This document shows, piece by piece, positions 1 through 6,826 of a DNA stretch of 16,497 nt (position 1 is the stretch's first letter; every line of letters starts with the position of its first letter). The DNA lies in the NCBI GenBank assembly GCA_041743425.1, contig JBGTMS010000060.1, positions 1-16,497 on the forward strand, given 5' to 3'. The notes below the pieces were generated by a model, which ran no database searches, was not told the DNA's origin, and worked only from the letters and a program-made list of their open reading frames with translations. Source of the DNA: JTS-RE37 sp041743425. Lineage in GTDB: Bacteria > Bacteroidota > Bacteroidia > Flavobacteriales > Flavobacteriaceae. The position numbers and the translations under genes are program-made.

Positions 1-1437
1 TGCCTTTACCATCCGAATTCGATGTTCTTCTACTGGAAGGGTTTTGTATTTTTCAAGGATCATATCGGCCTGTATTCCGTAAGTAGTGGCCAGATACCAT
101 GCATCGTACTCGGAAAGTCCAACTGCCTTATGTTGCTCATAGAGCCCCGCAATATATTTCTTTACATTTTTGAACTTTTTAAAGTTGTTCCCGCAAAGAG
201 GAATCTTATCTGTGGCGCATTCCGGAACCTCCACCCCGTAATCCTCCGACATTTTCCTGGCTATCTTATTAATCACCCTTTCGGCCATTTTCCGATAACC
301 GGTCAGTTTCCCCCCGGCCATGCTCAAAAGCCCTGACTCGGACGTAAAGATCTCATCTTTCCGCGAAAGTTCTGAAGCTGATTTTCCGTCTTCATGAATC
401 AATGGCCTTAGTCCGGCCCAGGAAGATTCTATGTCATGCATACTGAGATCGATGGAGGGAAACATGTGGTTCACAGCAGTGAGTAAATACAATGCGTCGG
501 CAAGATCCGTTCGCACATCTTCCTTTTCACCCGTATAGTTGGTGTCAGTCGTTCCCACATAGGTGATTTTTCCTCTGGGAATAGCAAAAATCATACGCCC
601 GTCCGGAACATCAAAATAGACAGATTGCTTTACCGGTAATTTCTCAAAGGGGAATACAAGGTGCACTCCTTTTGTCAGATGCAGGTGCTTTCCTTTATTG
701 GAATTATTGATTTTCCGCAGCTCATCCACCCAGGGTCCTCCTGCATTGATTACATACCGGGACCGAACCTCAAAATCCATACCCGATATTACATCTTTAA
801 CGACAACTCCGGAAAGGATATTTTCAGTATACAAAAAGTCGGTAACCTCTGCATAATTGAGCGCAGTGGCTCCGTACTGCAGGCTCGTTTTGATAGCTTC
901 CAGTGTCAGTCGGGCATCGTCAGTGCGATACTCCGCGTAGTACCCGGCTCCCAGCAGTTTCTTTTTAGGCAATAGCGGCTCCAGTTTGAGAGCTTCCTTT
1001 TTTTCAACCATTCGCCGTTTATCGTCTCCATCCACCTGGGCAAGAATGTCATATACCTTCAACCCGATAGATGTAAGCCATTTGCCATATGAACCTCCTT
1101 CTATGAGCGGAAGAAGCATCTTTTCAGGAACGACCAGGTGTGGCGCCAGGCTGTGAACTACTGCGCGCTCCGATCCAACCTCCCGAACCAGCCAAAAATC
1201 AAACTGTTTTAGATATCGGAGGCCGCCGTGAATGAGCTTGGTCGATTTACTACTTGTACCAGAGGCAAAATCATTCTTTTCAAGCAAAGCTACCCTCAGA
1301 CCCCTTGAGGAAGCATCCAATGCAATTCCACCACCGGTGATGCCCCCGCCAATTACTATAATATCAAATGGATCTGAAGAAAGCCCGGCAATCATTTCCC
1401 CCCTGTCTGAGCCAGAAAAACGCAATGGTTGTATCAT
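1..1437 (-). CDS. glpD: Glycerol-3-phosphate dehydrogenase, FAD-dependent (partial, C-terminus beyond window)
   Basis: This enzyme oxidises sn-glycerol 3-phosphate to dihydroxyacetone phosphate at the inner face of the cytoplasmic membrane and passes electrons to quinone. The 479 visible codons start at ATG 1437-1435. Near the N-terminus the protein has the FAD-binding Rossmann motif GGGITG (about residues 30-35), followed by SGTSSKSTKLIHGGLRYL (59-76), the typical GlpD family signature. Later segments such as NAGGPWVDE, PRGKITYVGTTDTNYTG and SWAGLRPL also fit GlpD, and the C-terminal accessory domain has begun when the sequence leaves the window. A full GlpD is usually somewhat longer than 500 residues, so only a short tail is missing. 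An in-frame ATG at codon 15 is a possible alternative start, but its GGGGGG tract lies too close for a good ribosome site. No glycerol kinase or transporter gene is visible. The family assignment is firm. Confidence 0.95.
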   Translation of the reverse strand, partial: MIQPLRFSGSDRGEMIAGLSSDPFDIIVIGGGITGGGIALDASSRGLRVALLEKNDFASGTSSKSTKLIHGGLRYLKQFDFWLVREVGSERAVVHSLAPHLVVPEKMLLPLIEGGSYGKWLTSIGLKVYDILAQVDGDDKRRMVEKKEALKLEPLLPKKKLLGAGYYAEYRTDDARLTLEAIKTSLQYGATALNYAEVTDFLYTENILSGVVVKDVISGMDFEVRSRYVINAGGPWVDELRKINNSNKGKHLHLTKGVHLVFPFEKLPVKQSVYFDVPDGRMIFAIPRGKITYVGTTDTNYTGEKEDVRTDLADALYLLTAVNHMFPSIDLSMHDIESSWAGLRPLIHEDGKSASELSRKDEIFTSESGLLSMAGGKLTGYRKMAERVINKIARKMSEDYGVEVPECATDKIPLCGNNFKKFKNVKKYIAGLYEQHKAVGLSEYDAWYLATTYGIQADMILEKYKTLPVEEHRIRMVKA

Positions 1438-1724
1438 CAGATTTATATGTAGTGCTCCCGGTTCAACCGGCAGTTCAAATATAGCTCATTGAAGCACCAA
1501 CCCAAAAGCCCGGATCAGGCATTTGTGGGGGTTGACGAAAAAAACATGCTGTTTAATGCCGGGTACCGGGTCTACGTTTAAATTAAACAGGTAAGGATTG
1601 CCGATGACCTGCCGCCCGGTTTATACATCGCATTCGTGGCTCAGCCACCTGGAAGAAAATGATGGTGAGGTCAAATTTGTCGGAAGGCACATGTTAGTGT
1701 GGCGCCTTTGAAGTCTGCCTGAAT
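1438..1724. other. Intergenic region with a possible short gene remnant
   Basis: No intact gene lies here. Plus-strand frame 1501-1662 reads like protein (for example QAFVGVDEKN and VRIADDLPPGLYIAFVAQPP) but lacks a start codon and contains TAA at 1579-1581 and TGA at 1660-1662. I cannot assign it to a family, so it may be a remnant or chance. Confidence 0.3.
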
Positions 1725-2081
1725 TTACTTCAGGTACTCCTTTTCGAGAAAATATTGTACAATCGCCTCTTTCATCAATACCGATTGTTCCCCGGCCTTT
1801 AAAGGGGGCAGGGTTTCCTTCATTTTATAATGCGGCCAGCCCTCATCATCAAAGAATTCGAATTCATAATACCCGTAAGGTTCCAGCAAGCGGCAAATGG
1901 CAATGTGCATCAGGTTCAATTTCTCATCTTTTTTATACCGCCTGTGGTACTGCCCTAATTCCTGAACACCGATAAGATAAATGATCGCATCCAGATCGAG
2001 AGGATCATTATCGGAGAACTGAGCGGCTAGTTTAAGCACCAGTTGATCCCAACGTTCCTTTAATTGTATATCCCGCGACAT
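1725..2081 (-). CDS. Conserved hypothetical protein, 118 aa
   Basis: I do not recognise a named family. The protein is small, charged and apparently cytoplasmic: there is no signal peptide or membrane segment. It looks mainly helical, with the charged stretch QYHRRYKKDEKLN in the middle, an aromatic/acidic segment YGYYEFEFFDDEGWP near residues 70-84, and a C-terminal helix ending in EKEYLK. The start at 2081 is supported by an exact TACCTTTG promoter element about 40 bp upstream (2127-2120, minus strand), which would leave a leader of roughly 30 nt. It is transcribed divergently from the cvpA-like gene and points toward glpD, 287 bp away. Coding status is likely from composition and promoter position. 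Function is unknown. Confidence 0.75.
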   Translation of the reverse strand: MSRDIQLKERWDQLVLKLAAQFSDNDPLDLDAIIYLIGVQELGQYHRRYKKDEKLNLMHIAICRLLEPYGYYEFEFFDDEGWPHYKMKETLPPLKAGEQSVLMKEAIVQYFLEKEYLK

Positions 2082-2119
2082 CTTGATTTGTTTTCAGGCC
2101 GCTAGCCAGGTTTGGACTG

Positions 2120-2127
2120 CAAAGGTA
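2120..2127 (-). promoter_or_regulatory. Bacteroidota -7 promoter element for the 118-aa gene
   Basis: The minus strand reads TACCTTTG, an exact match to the Bacteroidota consensus TAnnTTTG. It sits about 40 bp before the ATG at 2081. I do not see a good -33 TTG at normal spacing. Confidence 0.5.
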
Positions 2128-2140
2128 CAAATCAAAGTTC

Positions 2141-2148
2141 TATATTTG
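2141..2148 (+). promoter_or_regulatory. Bacteroidota -7 promoter element for the cvpA-like gene
   Basis: TATATTTG matches TAnnTTTG exactly and lies 14 bp before the chosen ATG at 2163, implying a very short leader. A TTTG at 2111-2114 is the nearest -33 candidate, but at 26 bp its spacing is longer than usual. Confidence 0.45.
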
Positions 2149-2162
2149 CCGAAACGCGTCGT

Positions 2163-2681
2163 ATGTCAATTTTGGACATCATCCTGGGACTGTTATTACT
2201 TTACGGGTTGTATAAGGGTCTTAAAAATGGATTGTTGCTGGAAATAGCGTCCATCTTAGCCCTGATAGCAGGTCTGTATGGAGCTATTCATTTTTCATAT
2301 TTTGCCGGTGATTACCTGGCGCAGCATACAAGCTGGGATGCAAGGAATATCCACCTTGCGGCATTTATATTAACTTTCATTGTTATTGTTATAGTGGTCC
2401 ATTTTGTGGGAAGAGTACTCACCAAAATCCTGGATATTGCAATGCTGGGGATGCTAAATAAAATAGCGGGTGGGATTTTTGGTACTTTTAAAGTGGCCGT
2501 ACTTCTTGGAGCACTGCTTGTCTTCTTTGATCAAACGAACACTTCGCTCGGCATGGTCAAAAACGATACAATCCAAAAATCTGTATTGTATGGCCCGATA
2601 AAAGACATCGGAGCTCTTGTTTTCAGCAAGGTATTAAAACGGAAAGAAGCCACTGATCTTCAGGACCCGACGGATCAGTAA
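2163..2681 (+). CDS. CvpA family integral membrane protein
   Basis: CvpA-family proteins are small inner-membrane proteins, named for colicin V production in E. coli. Their molecular role is poorly defined and has been linked to envelope function. The 172-residue product starts MSILDIILGLLLLYG and has about four hydrophobic segments (roughly 3-20, 23-43, 65-88 and 101-122), with the family-typical GLYKGLKNGLLLEIAS after the first helix and NKIAGGIFGTFKVAVLLG before the fourth, followed by a soluble charged tail. The frame stays open upstream to an ATG at 2112, but that would add 17 polar residues before the first membrane helix and would start upstream of the TATATTTG promoter at 2141-2148, so the ATG at 2163 is preferred. 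Its stop lies 2 bp from the stop of the convergent downstream gene. Confidence 0.85.
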   Translation: MSILDIILGLLLLYGLYKGLKNGLLLEIASILALIAGLYGAIHFSYFAGDYLAQHTSWDARNIHLAAFILTFIVIVIVVHFVGRVLTKILDIAMLGMLNKIAGGIFGTFKVAVLLGALLVFFDQTNTSLGMVKNDTIQKSVLYGPIKDIGALVFSKVLKRKEATDLQDPTDQ

Positions 2682-2683
2682 AC

Positions 2684-3124
2684 CTAACAGCTCATGTCTG
2701 CAATAATTTTCCATTCACCATTGATCATTTTAAAAATAATCATAAATATCCCGTTGGCATCCCCGGCTTCTCTGGTGAGGTGGTACTCTCCAAGCACGAA
2801 GTAGGAGCCGTCCTCAATTTCAGATAAATCATTGATTTTAAACCGAAGGGTTCCCGTATGTGCCTTGGTAGGATAGCGTTTACGATAGTTTTCCAGGACA
2901 TTCGAGTAACCATAGGTGATCCCCTTACTCCCATAAAATTTCAGAGAATCACTTTCCCAGTACCCTTTCATAAATCCTTCAAGGTCCTGATTCGACCAAG
3001 CCTTTTCCTGAGCCTTCATGATGGCAATTATACTGGCCTTAGCGTTCTTGTCGCTGGAGGACTGACCCTGTGCCTGGTTCCAGCAGCCCACTATTATAAG
3101 AAGGCAGGTAATTAACTTATTCAT
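2684..3124 (-). CDS. SnoaL/DUF4440-like (NTF2 fold) exported protein
   Basis: The 146-residue protein has an N-terminal signal peptide and one compact domain of the NTF2/SnoaL type. The family includes small cone-shaped barrels that bind or isomerise small molecules, and many members have no known function. Visible hallmarks are the helix AIMKAQEKAWSNQDLEGFM (about 34-52), then GYWESDSLKFYG, and C-terminal strands including FMIIFKMINGEWKIIADM. The signal peptide is ambiguous. IVGC at 11-14 fits a lipobox, giving a lipoprotein, while the AQG-Q junction at about 18-21 fits signal peptidase I. The gene converges on the cvpA-like gene and runs away from the CAP lipoprotein gene across a 320 bp gap. 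A TATCTTTA element on the minus strand at 3157-3150 could be its promoter. Confidence 0.8.
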   Translation of the reverse strand: MNKLITCLLIIVGCWNQAQGQSSSDKNAKASIIAIMKAQEKAWSNQDLEGFMKGYWESDSLKFYGSKGITYGYSNVLENYRKRYPTKAHTGTLRFKINDLSEIEDGSYFVLGEYHLTREAGDANGIFMIIFKMINGEWKIIADMSC

Positions 3125-3444
3125 GTGTATTCCGGATTTTATTTAAAAGTAAAGATACGCGTTTGATCTATTGTCCACGCCTAATACAAGGGAATTTGCC
3201 GGTCTGAAAAATTAGCCGTACGCTGTTTCAAACGCAAACCAATTCGGGAAAAACATATGGCGATTTCGTAGGGAGGCCATCGCCTTTACATCTGCACCGA
3301 GGGAAAATACATTTCATCGAAAAAAAAGGCGGATATCAAGGCTTTCCTAAAATTTTAAGTAATATTACGAACCCGATGCATCGTAACGGGCCAAAGCGAG
3401 AACTACCCCATCCTTCTCCTCCTACTTAGCTGATAGAACATTAT
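3125..3444. other. Divergent intergenic region with small inverted repeats
   Basis: This 320 bp gap separates two divergent genes for exported proteins and should hold both promoters. On the minus strand TATCTTTA (3157-3150) matches the Bacteroidota -7 element at all but one position. I see no clear -7 box for the plus-strand gene. Two inverted repeats are present: GGCGAT (3259-3264) with ATCGCC (3279-3284), and TTACGA (3365-3370) with TCGTAA (3381-3386). No coding sequence or known RNA is apparent. Confidence 0.5.
3365..3386. repeat. Inverted repeat upstream of the CAP lipoprotein gene
   Basis: TTACGA and TCGTAA form 6-bp arms around a 10-nt centre. The centre overlaps a perfect 10-bp palindrome, CGATGCATCG (3374-3383). 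It lies about 60 bp before the ATG at 3445 and could be an operator or a leader hairpin. There is no direct evidence for either. Confidence 0.35.
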
Positions 3445-3921
3445 ATGAAAATAAGATTGCAAAGCGCACTCTTAGTTTTATTTGTATTCTTGGCAGCTTC
3501 CTGTACCAAAGAGAGCACAGAAGATACAAATATTCCGATAAGTGCGAACGCTGTTCTAGTAGAACAGCAGGTGCTGGAAATTATAAACGATCACCGTATC
3601 TCGATTGGGCAAAAGCCCCTTGACTACAGTTCGGTGGCCTACCGATATGCCAATGATCATAACGACTACATGATAGCAAAAGGCAGTATCAATCACGATC
3701 ATTTCAACGTCAGGGCATCGGCTATATCCCAGCAGACTCAGGCCGAATCTGTTGCCGAAAATATTGCCAGGAACTATGATACCGCTGAGGAGGCTTATGA
3801 AAACTGGATGCAAAGCGCCAGTCATCGTGAGACTTTGGAAGGTGATTTCACACATACTGCCGTAAGCGTGAAAATGGATTCCGCCGGGAATTATTATTTC
3901 ACCCAACTGTTCTACCGCTAA
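3445..3921 (+). CDS. CAP-domain (SCP/PR-1-like) lipoprotein
   Basis: CAP-domain proteins are secreted or surface proteins found from bacteria to eukaryotes; bacterial versions are usually of unknown function. The 158-residue product has a signal peptide with lipobox LAASC, so Cys20 should be lipidated and the protein anchored in the envelope. The CAP domain spans about 40-158. It starts VEQQVLEIINDHR, has candidate cavity residues His72 (YANDHNDYM), His84/His86 (SINHDHF) and Glu105 in AENIA, then WMQSASHRETL with His127, and ends GNYYFTQLFYR, the usual final strand. The length is normal for a single-domain bacterial CAP lipoprotein. The gene stands alone, 161 bp before the dioxygenase gene. 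The ATG at 3445 is the only sensible start because it begins the signal peptide. Confidence 0.9.
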   Translation: MKIRLQSALLVLFVFLAASCTKESTEDTNIPISANAVLVEQQVLEIINDHRISIGQKPLDYSSVAYRYANDHNDYMIAKGSINHDHFNVRASAISQQTQAESVAENIARNYDTAEEAYENWMQSASHRETLEGDFTHTAVSVKMDSAGNYYFTQLFYR

Positions 3922-3948
3922 ACGCCACTAATAAACCATTTGTTTTCT

Positions 3949-3956
3949 TACCTTTG
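3949..3956 (+). promoter_or_regulatory. Candidate -7 promoter element upstream of the dioxygenase gene
   Basis: TACCTTTG matches TAnnTTTG exactly. It lies about 126 bp before the ATG at 4083, implying a leader of about 120 nt. A second, imperfect candidate (TAAACTTTG, one base too long in the spacer) lies nearer at 4034-4042. No good -33 element is seen for either. Confidence 0.35.
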
Positions 3957-4082
3957 GAGGTTACCCAACGCGATGCCTCCGGGATTCATCATCCAAGGAC
4001 TTTTGAGGTGAACAGACAAAGACCTGGTTTCACTAAACTTTGTACCTGATCGATCCTAAGGGGCCATCCAAATCAAAACGCA

Positions 4083-4637
4083 ATGGCCATAATACCTCCA
4101 TTTAACCTGAATACCTGGATTGAAGAGAACAGGAATTCCCTCAAGCCACCTGTGGGTAACAGAAATCTTTACAAGGACGCAGGCGACTACATAGTAATGG
4201 TAGTTGCAGGACCCAACGCCAGGAAAGACTACCACTACAATGAGACCGAAGAGCTGTTTTACCAGCTTGAAGGACAGATAGAAATTCATGTACAGGAGGA
4301 CGGCCGAAAGAAAACCATGAAACTTGGCCCTGGAGATATGTATCTGCATCCTGCCAAAGTGCCGCATTCGCCTGTGCGGTATGAGGGTTCTCTTGGCTTG
4401 GTCATTGAACGCAAGCGTGCGGAAATGGATGTCGATGACGGACTTCTCTGGTTCTGTGATCAATGTAACCATAAACTCTATGAGGCCTATTTTACACTTA
4501 ACGATATTGAAAAGGACTTTCTGGCCCACTTCAGGCATTTTTATGGTTCAAGAAAACTTCGTACCTGTGAAAACTGCGGTGCTGTGATGGAAGCAGATCC
4601 CCGTTTTACGGAGGACGGTCAGACCGCCAACGGTTAA
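4083..4637 (+). CDS. nbaC: 3-hydroxyanthranilate 3,4-dioxygenase
   Basis: This cytoplasmic non-haem iron enzyme opens the ring of 3-hydroxyanthranilate to 2-amino-3-carboxymuconate semialdehyde, a step of the kynurenine route of tryptophan breakdown and of quinolinate formation. The 184-residue product is of normal bacterial length. Its cupin metal ligands are visible as His51, Glu57 and His95 (HYNETEE and PHSP), and the substrate-contact arginines as Arg47 and Arg99, with Glu109 in the expected place. As in bacterial enzymes of the family, a C-terminal rubredoxin-like second iron site is present: CDQC (125-128) and CENC (162-165). The start gives the typical PPFNLNTWIEENR opening. No kynureninase, kynurenine monooxygenase or decarboxylase gene lies nearby, so in this window it is isolated from its pathway. 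Confidence 0.96.
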   Translation: MAIIPPFNLNTWIEENRNSLKPPVGNRNLYKDAGDYIVMVVAGPNARKDYHYNETEELFYQLEGQIEIHVQEDGRKKTMKLGPGDMYLHPAKVPHSPVRYEGSLGLVIERKRAEMDVDDGLLWFCDQCNHKLYEAYFTLNDIEKDFLAHFRHFYGSRKLRTCENCGAVMEADPRFTEDGQTANG

Positions 4638-4689
4638 ACCAGACAAGATCTTTCTCATTTTGTATCTTGCCTAAAGACGATCCTGCACT

Positions 4690-6333
4690 ATGACAAGGCA
4701 CCAGACTTTAAAGTACCTCATCATATTACTATTCGGGCTGGTAATTTCACTCTACCTGTTCTATTCAATTAACGGGAAATACACCGAGCGAAATTTAACC
4801 ACTGTCGAGAACGCTTCTGCAAGGGCCAAAATCAGGATAGTGGAAGAAATCAGCAAAATTAACCTGGTGATGGAGTCGATGGGTTTCTTTTTTGAAAATG
4901 GCCCGAATGTTACCCCTGTACTATTCAAACAGTTTACTGATCCCTTTATGGGTGAATTATATGGGATTAAGGCCCTGGGCTGGGCGCCAAGAATATTTAA
5001 CAATCAGAAACAGACCTATCTTGAACATACGGATGAATTATATGATGTCCGTGCTATCACCGCCTTGGATGCTAATTCTAAGGTGGTGGTTGCGGAAGGT
5101 GATTCCATTTATTTCCCCATAACATTCATCAATCCATTGGAATCTCATTTGGGCGCAATAGGGTATGATTTATACTCAGATAGTATAAGGAGCGCTGTCA
5201 TTGACAGGACAATGAACATCAAAAAGATTGCCTTTTCTCCTCCCGTTAAACTCATCCCGCAAAGCGGAGGAGGTCAGGGCTTCCTGGCAATAAAGTCCGT
5301 ATACGACTCAGATTCCGACGAAGTCAAGGGAATAGTCCTCTGTGTTTACCGGATGGATCTGTTTATCAGCAGAATTTTGCCGTCAGAATTGAAAATTCTT
5401 GATATTGCCTTGTATGACCGTACCGCCGGCAATGCCTTGCTTTATTCAAATATGGGAAATGCTGCCAGAACCGGGAAAGCCGGTCTTGAAATCCTCGGGG
5501 ACATTAAGGCCCAGGATCGGATATGGACCATGGCCTTCCTGCCGAAACCTCAATTCGTGTCCTACCCTCACTCCTTTGAATCCTATGTAGCTTTATTCTT
5601 AACCCTGGTAGCGACTTTCCTATTGCTCATCGCAATTAAAAAAAGGGACGATTACAATCAAACCCTTGAGCAAAAAGTCAGTCTTCGAACTGCAGAGTTA
5701 GTAGCCTCTAATAAGCTAAAAGAGAACTTGCTCAGGGAAATACATCACAGGTTGAAAAATAATTTGCAGATTACTTCCAGCCTGATGAATATGCAGAAAA
5801 GGAAACTGAAAAGCAAGGAAGCCATCACAGCGCTGGAAGATAGTCAGGCGCGCATTTCGGCCATTGCCCTGACACATCAGAAAATTTACCAGGATAAGGA
5901 TTCCAAGGCCGTCAATCTCTGTGAGTATCTCACAGACCTGATGGACTTTCAAAAAAAACTTGCCCCTATGGTGCAGTTTAAAATCAGTTGTCCGGATACT
6001 TCCATCGACCTGGACAGGGCTGTACCTCTGGCGCTCATTATTTCGGAACTGGTTACGAACGCTCTGAAACACGCATACGACGATACCTCCGGAATCAAGG
6101 AATTGAAAATCAAGGCAACCAACTCCTCAGATGATCTGATCGTCATTTCCATTACAGACAACGGACACGGATTACCGGATAATTTTAATATAAAAAAAGC
6201 GGAAGGAATTGGATTTGAGATTATTCATGCCCTTTGCCGGCAAATTGCCGCGGAATTTTCCTTTGATTCCAACGAAGAGGGTACCAGATTTCAATTGGTT
6301 TTCAGTAATAAGGCAAAGACGGCCACCTTTTAA
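4690..6333 (+). CDS. CHASE-domain sensor histidine kinase (HisKA_2 type)
   Basis: This 547-residue membrane sensor kinase should bind an extracellular ligand and autophosphorylate. Transmembrane helix 1 (about 9-26) is followed by an extracytoplasmic region of about 270 residues with CHASE features (GIKALGWAPRI at 92-102, YFPITFINPL at 141-150, GYDLYSD at 158-164), then helix 2 (about 300-316), a short coiled linker and a HisKA_2 dimerisation domain. The phosphoacceptor is probably His352 in EIHHRLKNNLQ. The HATPase domain shows its N box around Asn457 (ELVTNALKHAY) and its G1 box DNGHGLP at 490-496. The C-terminus follows directly, so no receiver domain is fused, and no response regulator gene is adjacent. 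The gene starts 52 bp after the dioxygenase gene. A weak TATCTTG at 4663-4669 may be its promoter. The ligand cannot be inferred. Confidence 0.92.
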   Translation: MTRHQTLKYLIILLFGLVISLYLFYSINGKYTERNLTTVENASARAKIRIVEEISKINLVMESMGFFFENGPNVTPVLFKQFTDPFMGELYGIKALGWAPRIFNNQKQTYLEHTDELYDVRAITALDANSKVVVAEGDSIYFPITFINPLESHLGAIGYDLYSDSIRSAVIDRTMNIKKIAFSPPVKLIPQSGGGQGFLAIKSVYDSDSDEVKGIVLCVYRMDLFISRILPSELKILDIALYDRTAGNALLYSNMGNAARTGKAGLEILGDIKAQDRIWTMAFLPKPQFVSYPHSFESYVALFLTLVATFLLLIAIKKRDDYNQTLEQKVSLRTAELVASNKLKENLLREIHHRLKNNLQITSSLMNMQKRKLKSKEAITALEDSQARISAIALTHQKIYQDKDSKAVNLCEYLTDLMDFQKKLAPMVQFKISCPDTSIDLDRAVPLALIISELVTNALKHAYDDTSGIKELKIKATNSSDDLIVISITDNGHGLPDNFNIKKAEGIGFEIIHALCRQIAAEFSFDSNEEGTRFQLVFSNKAKTATF

Positions 6334-6335
6334 CC

Positions 6336-6358
6336 ATCGTCCGGAAATGGCCGGCGAT
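6336..6358. terminator. Short GC-rich hairpin after the kinase gene
   Basis: ATCG-T-CCGG pairs with CCGG-CGAT around the loop AAATGG, giving 8 bp with one bulged T, immediately after the kinase stop codon. There is no T-run after it, so it could be a weak terminator, an RNA-processing hairpin or chance. Confidence 0.3.
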
Positions 6359-6372
6359 CAAATTAGTTGTGT

Positions 6373-6738
6373 ATGCAAGTAATCATCATGTTTCTCACAG
6401 GAATTATTGCCTTTCTGCATCTCTATTTCCTTTGGTTGGAAATGTTTGCCTGGACCACCAGGGGTCGGAAGGTGTTCAGAAAATTTCCTTCAGAACTATT
6501 TGAACCCACAAAGCAACTCGCCGCCAACCAAGGTCTTTACAACGGATTTCTGGCCGCAGGTTTAATTTGGACGTTCTTCATTGAAGATAGTGCATGGCAG
6601 GAACACATACGGATTTTCTTCCTGATATGTGTTGGTATTGCAGGAATCTACGGAGCGGCCACAGCGGATAAAAAGATATTTTATATCCAGGCCTTTCCTG
6701 CCCTACTCACCATTTTCTTAATACTCAGCACCTCCTGA
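6373..6738 (+). CDS. DUF1304 family small membrane protein
   Basis: This is a 121-residue, four-helix integral membrane protein matching the DUF1304 family, whose function is not known. Hydrophobic segments lie at about 2-22, 53-70, 77-94 and 101-118. The conserved-looking segment between helices 1 and 2 includes LWLEMFAWTTRGRKVF, then NQGLYNGFLAAGLIW, which is characteristic of the family. The frame is open to a TTG at 6367, but ATG 6373 gives the normal N-terminus MQVIIMFLTGIIAFLHL and is preferred. It begins 39 bp after the kinase gene on the same strand, with a small hairpin between them, so co-transcription is possible but not shown. Family assignment is good and biological role is unknown. 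Confidence 0.88.
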   Translation: MQVIIMFLTGIIAFLHLYFLWLEMFAWTTRGRKVFRKFPSELFEPTKQLAANQGLYNGFLAAGLIWTFFIEDSAWQEHIRIFFLICVGIAGIYGAATADKKIFYIQAFPALLTIFLILSTS

Positions 6739-6784
6739 CGTGCCTCTGTTCTGAGACTTCGAATTATAGGTTACAAGAAAGAAG

Positions 6785-6792
6785 TATCTTTG
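6785..6792 (+). promoter_or_regulatory. Bacteroidota -7 promoter element for the aldehyde dehydrogenase gene
   Basis: TATCTTTG matches TAnnTTTG exactly and lies 34 bp before the ATG at 6827, a normal distance that predicts a leader of about 27 nt. No convincing -33 TTG is seen. Confidence 0.55.
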
Positions 6793-6826
6793 AATCCTCT
6801 AAAGGTTTATTAAAATAAGGACATAT

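Noticed and set aside
1232..1492. Plus-strand open frame opposite glpD
   Set aside because: It is the antisense of the conserved FAD-binding region of glpD and has no independent support.
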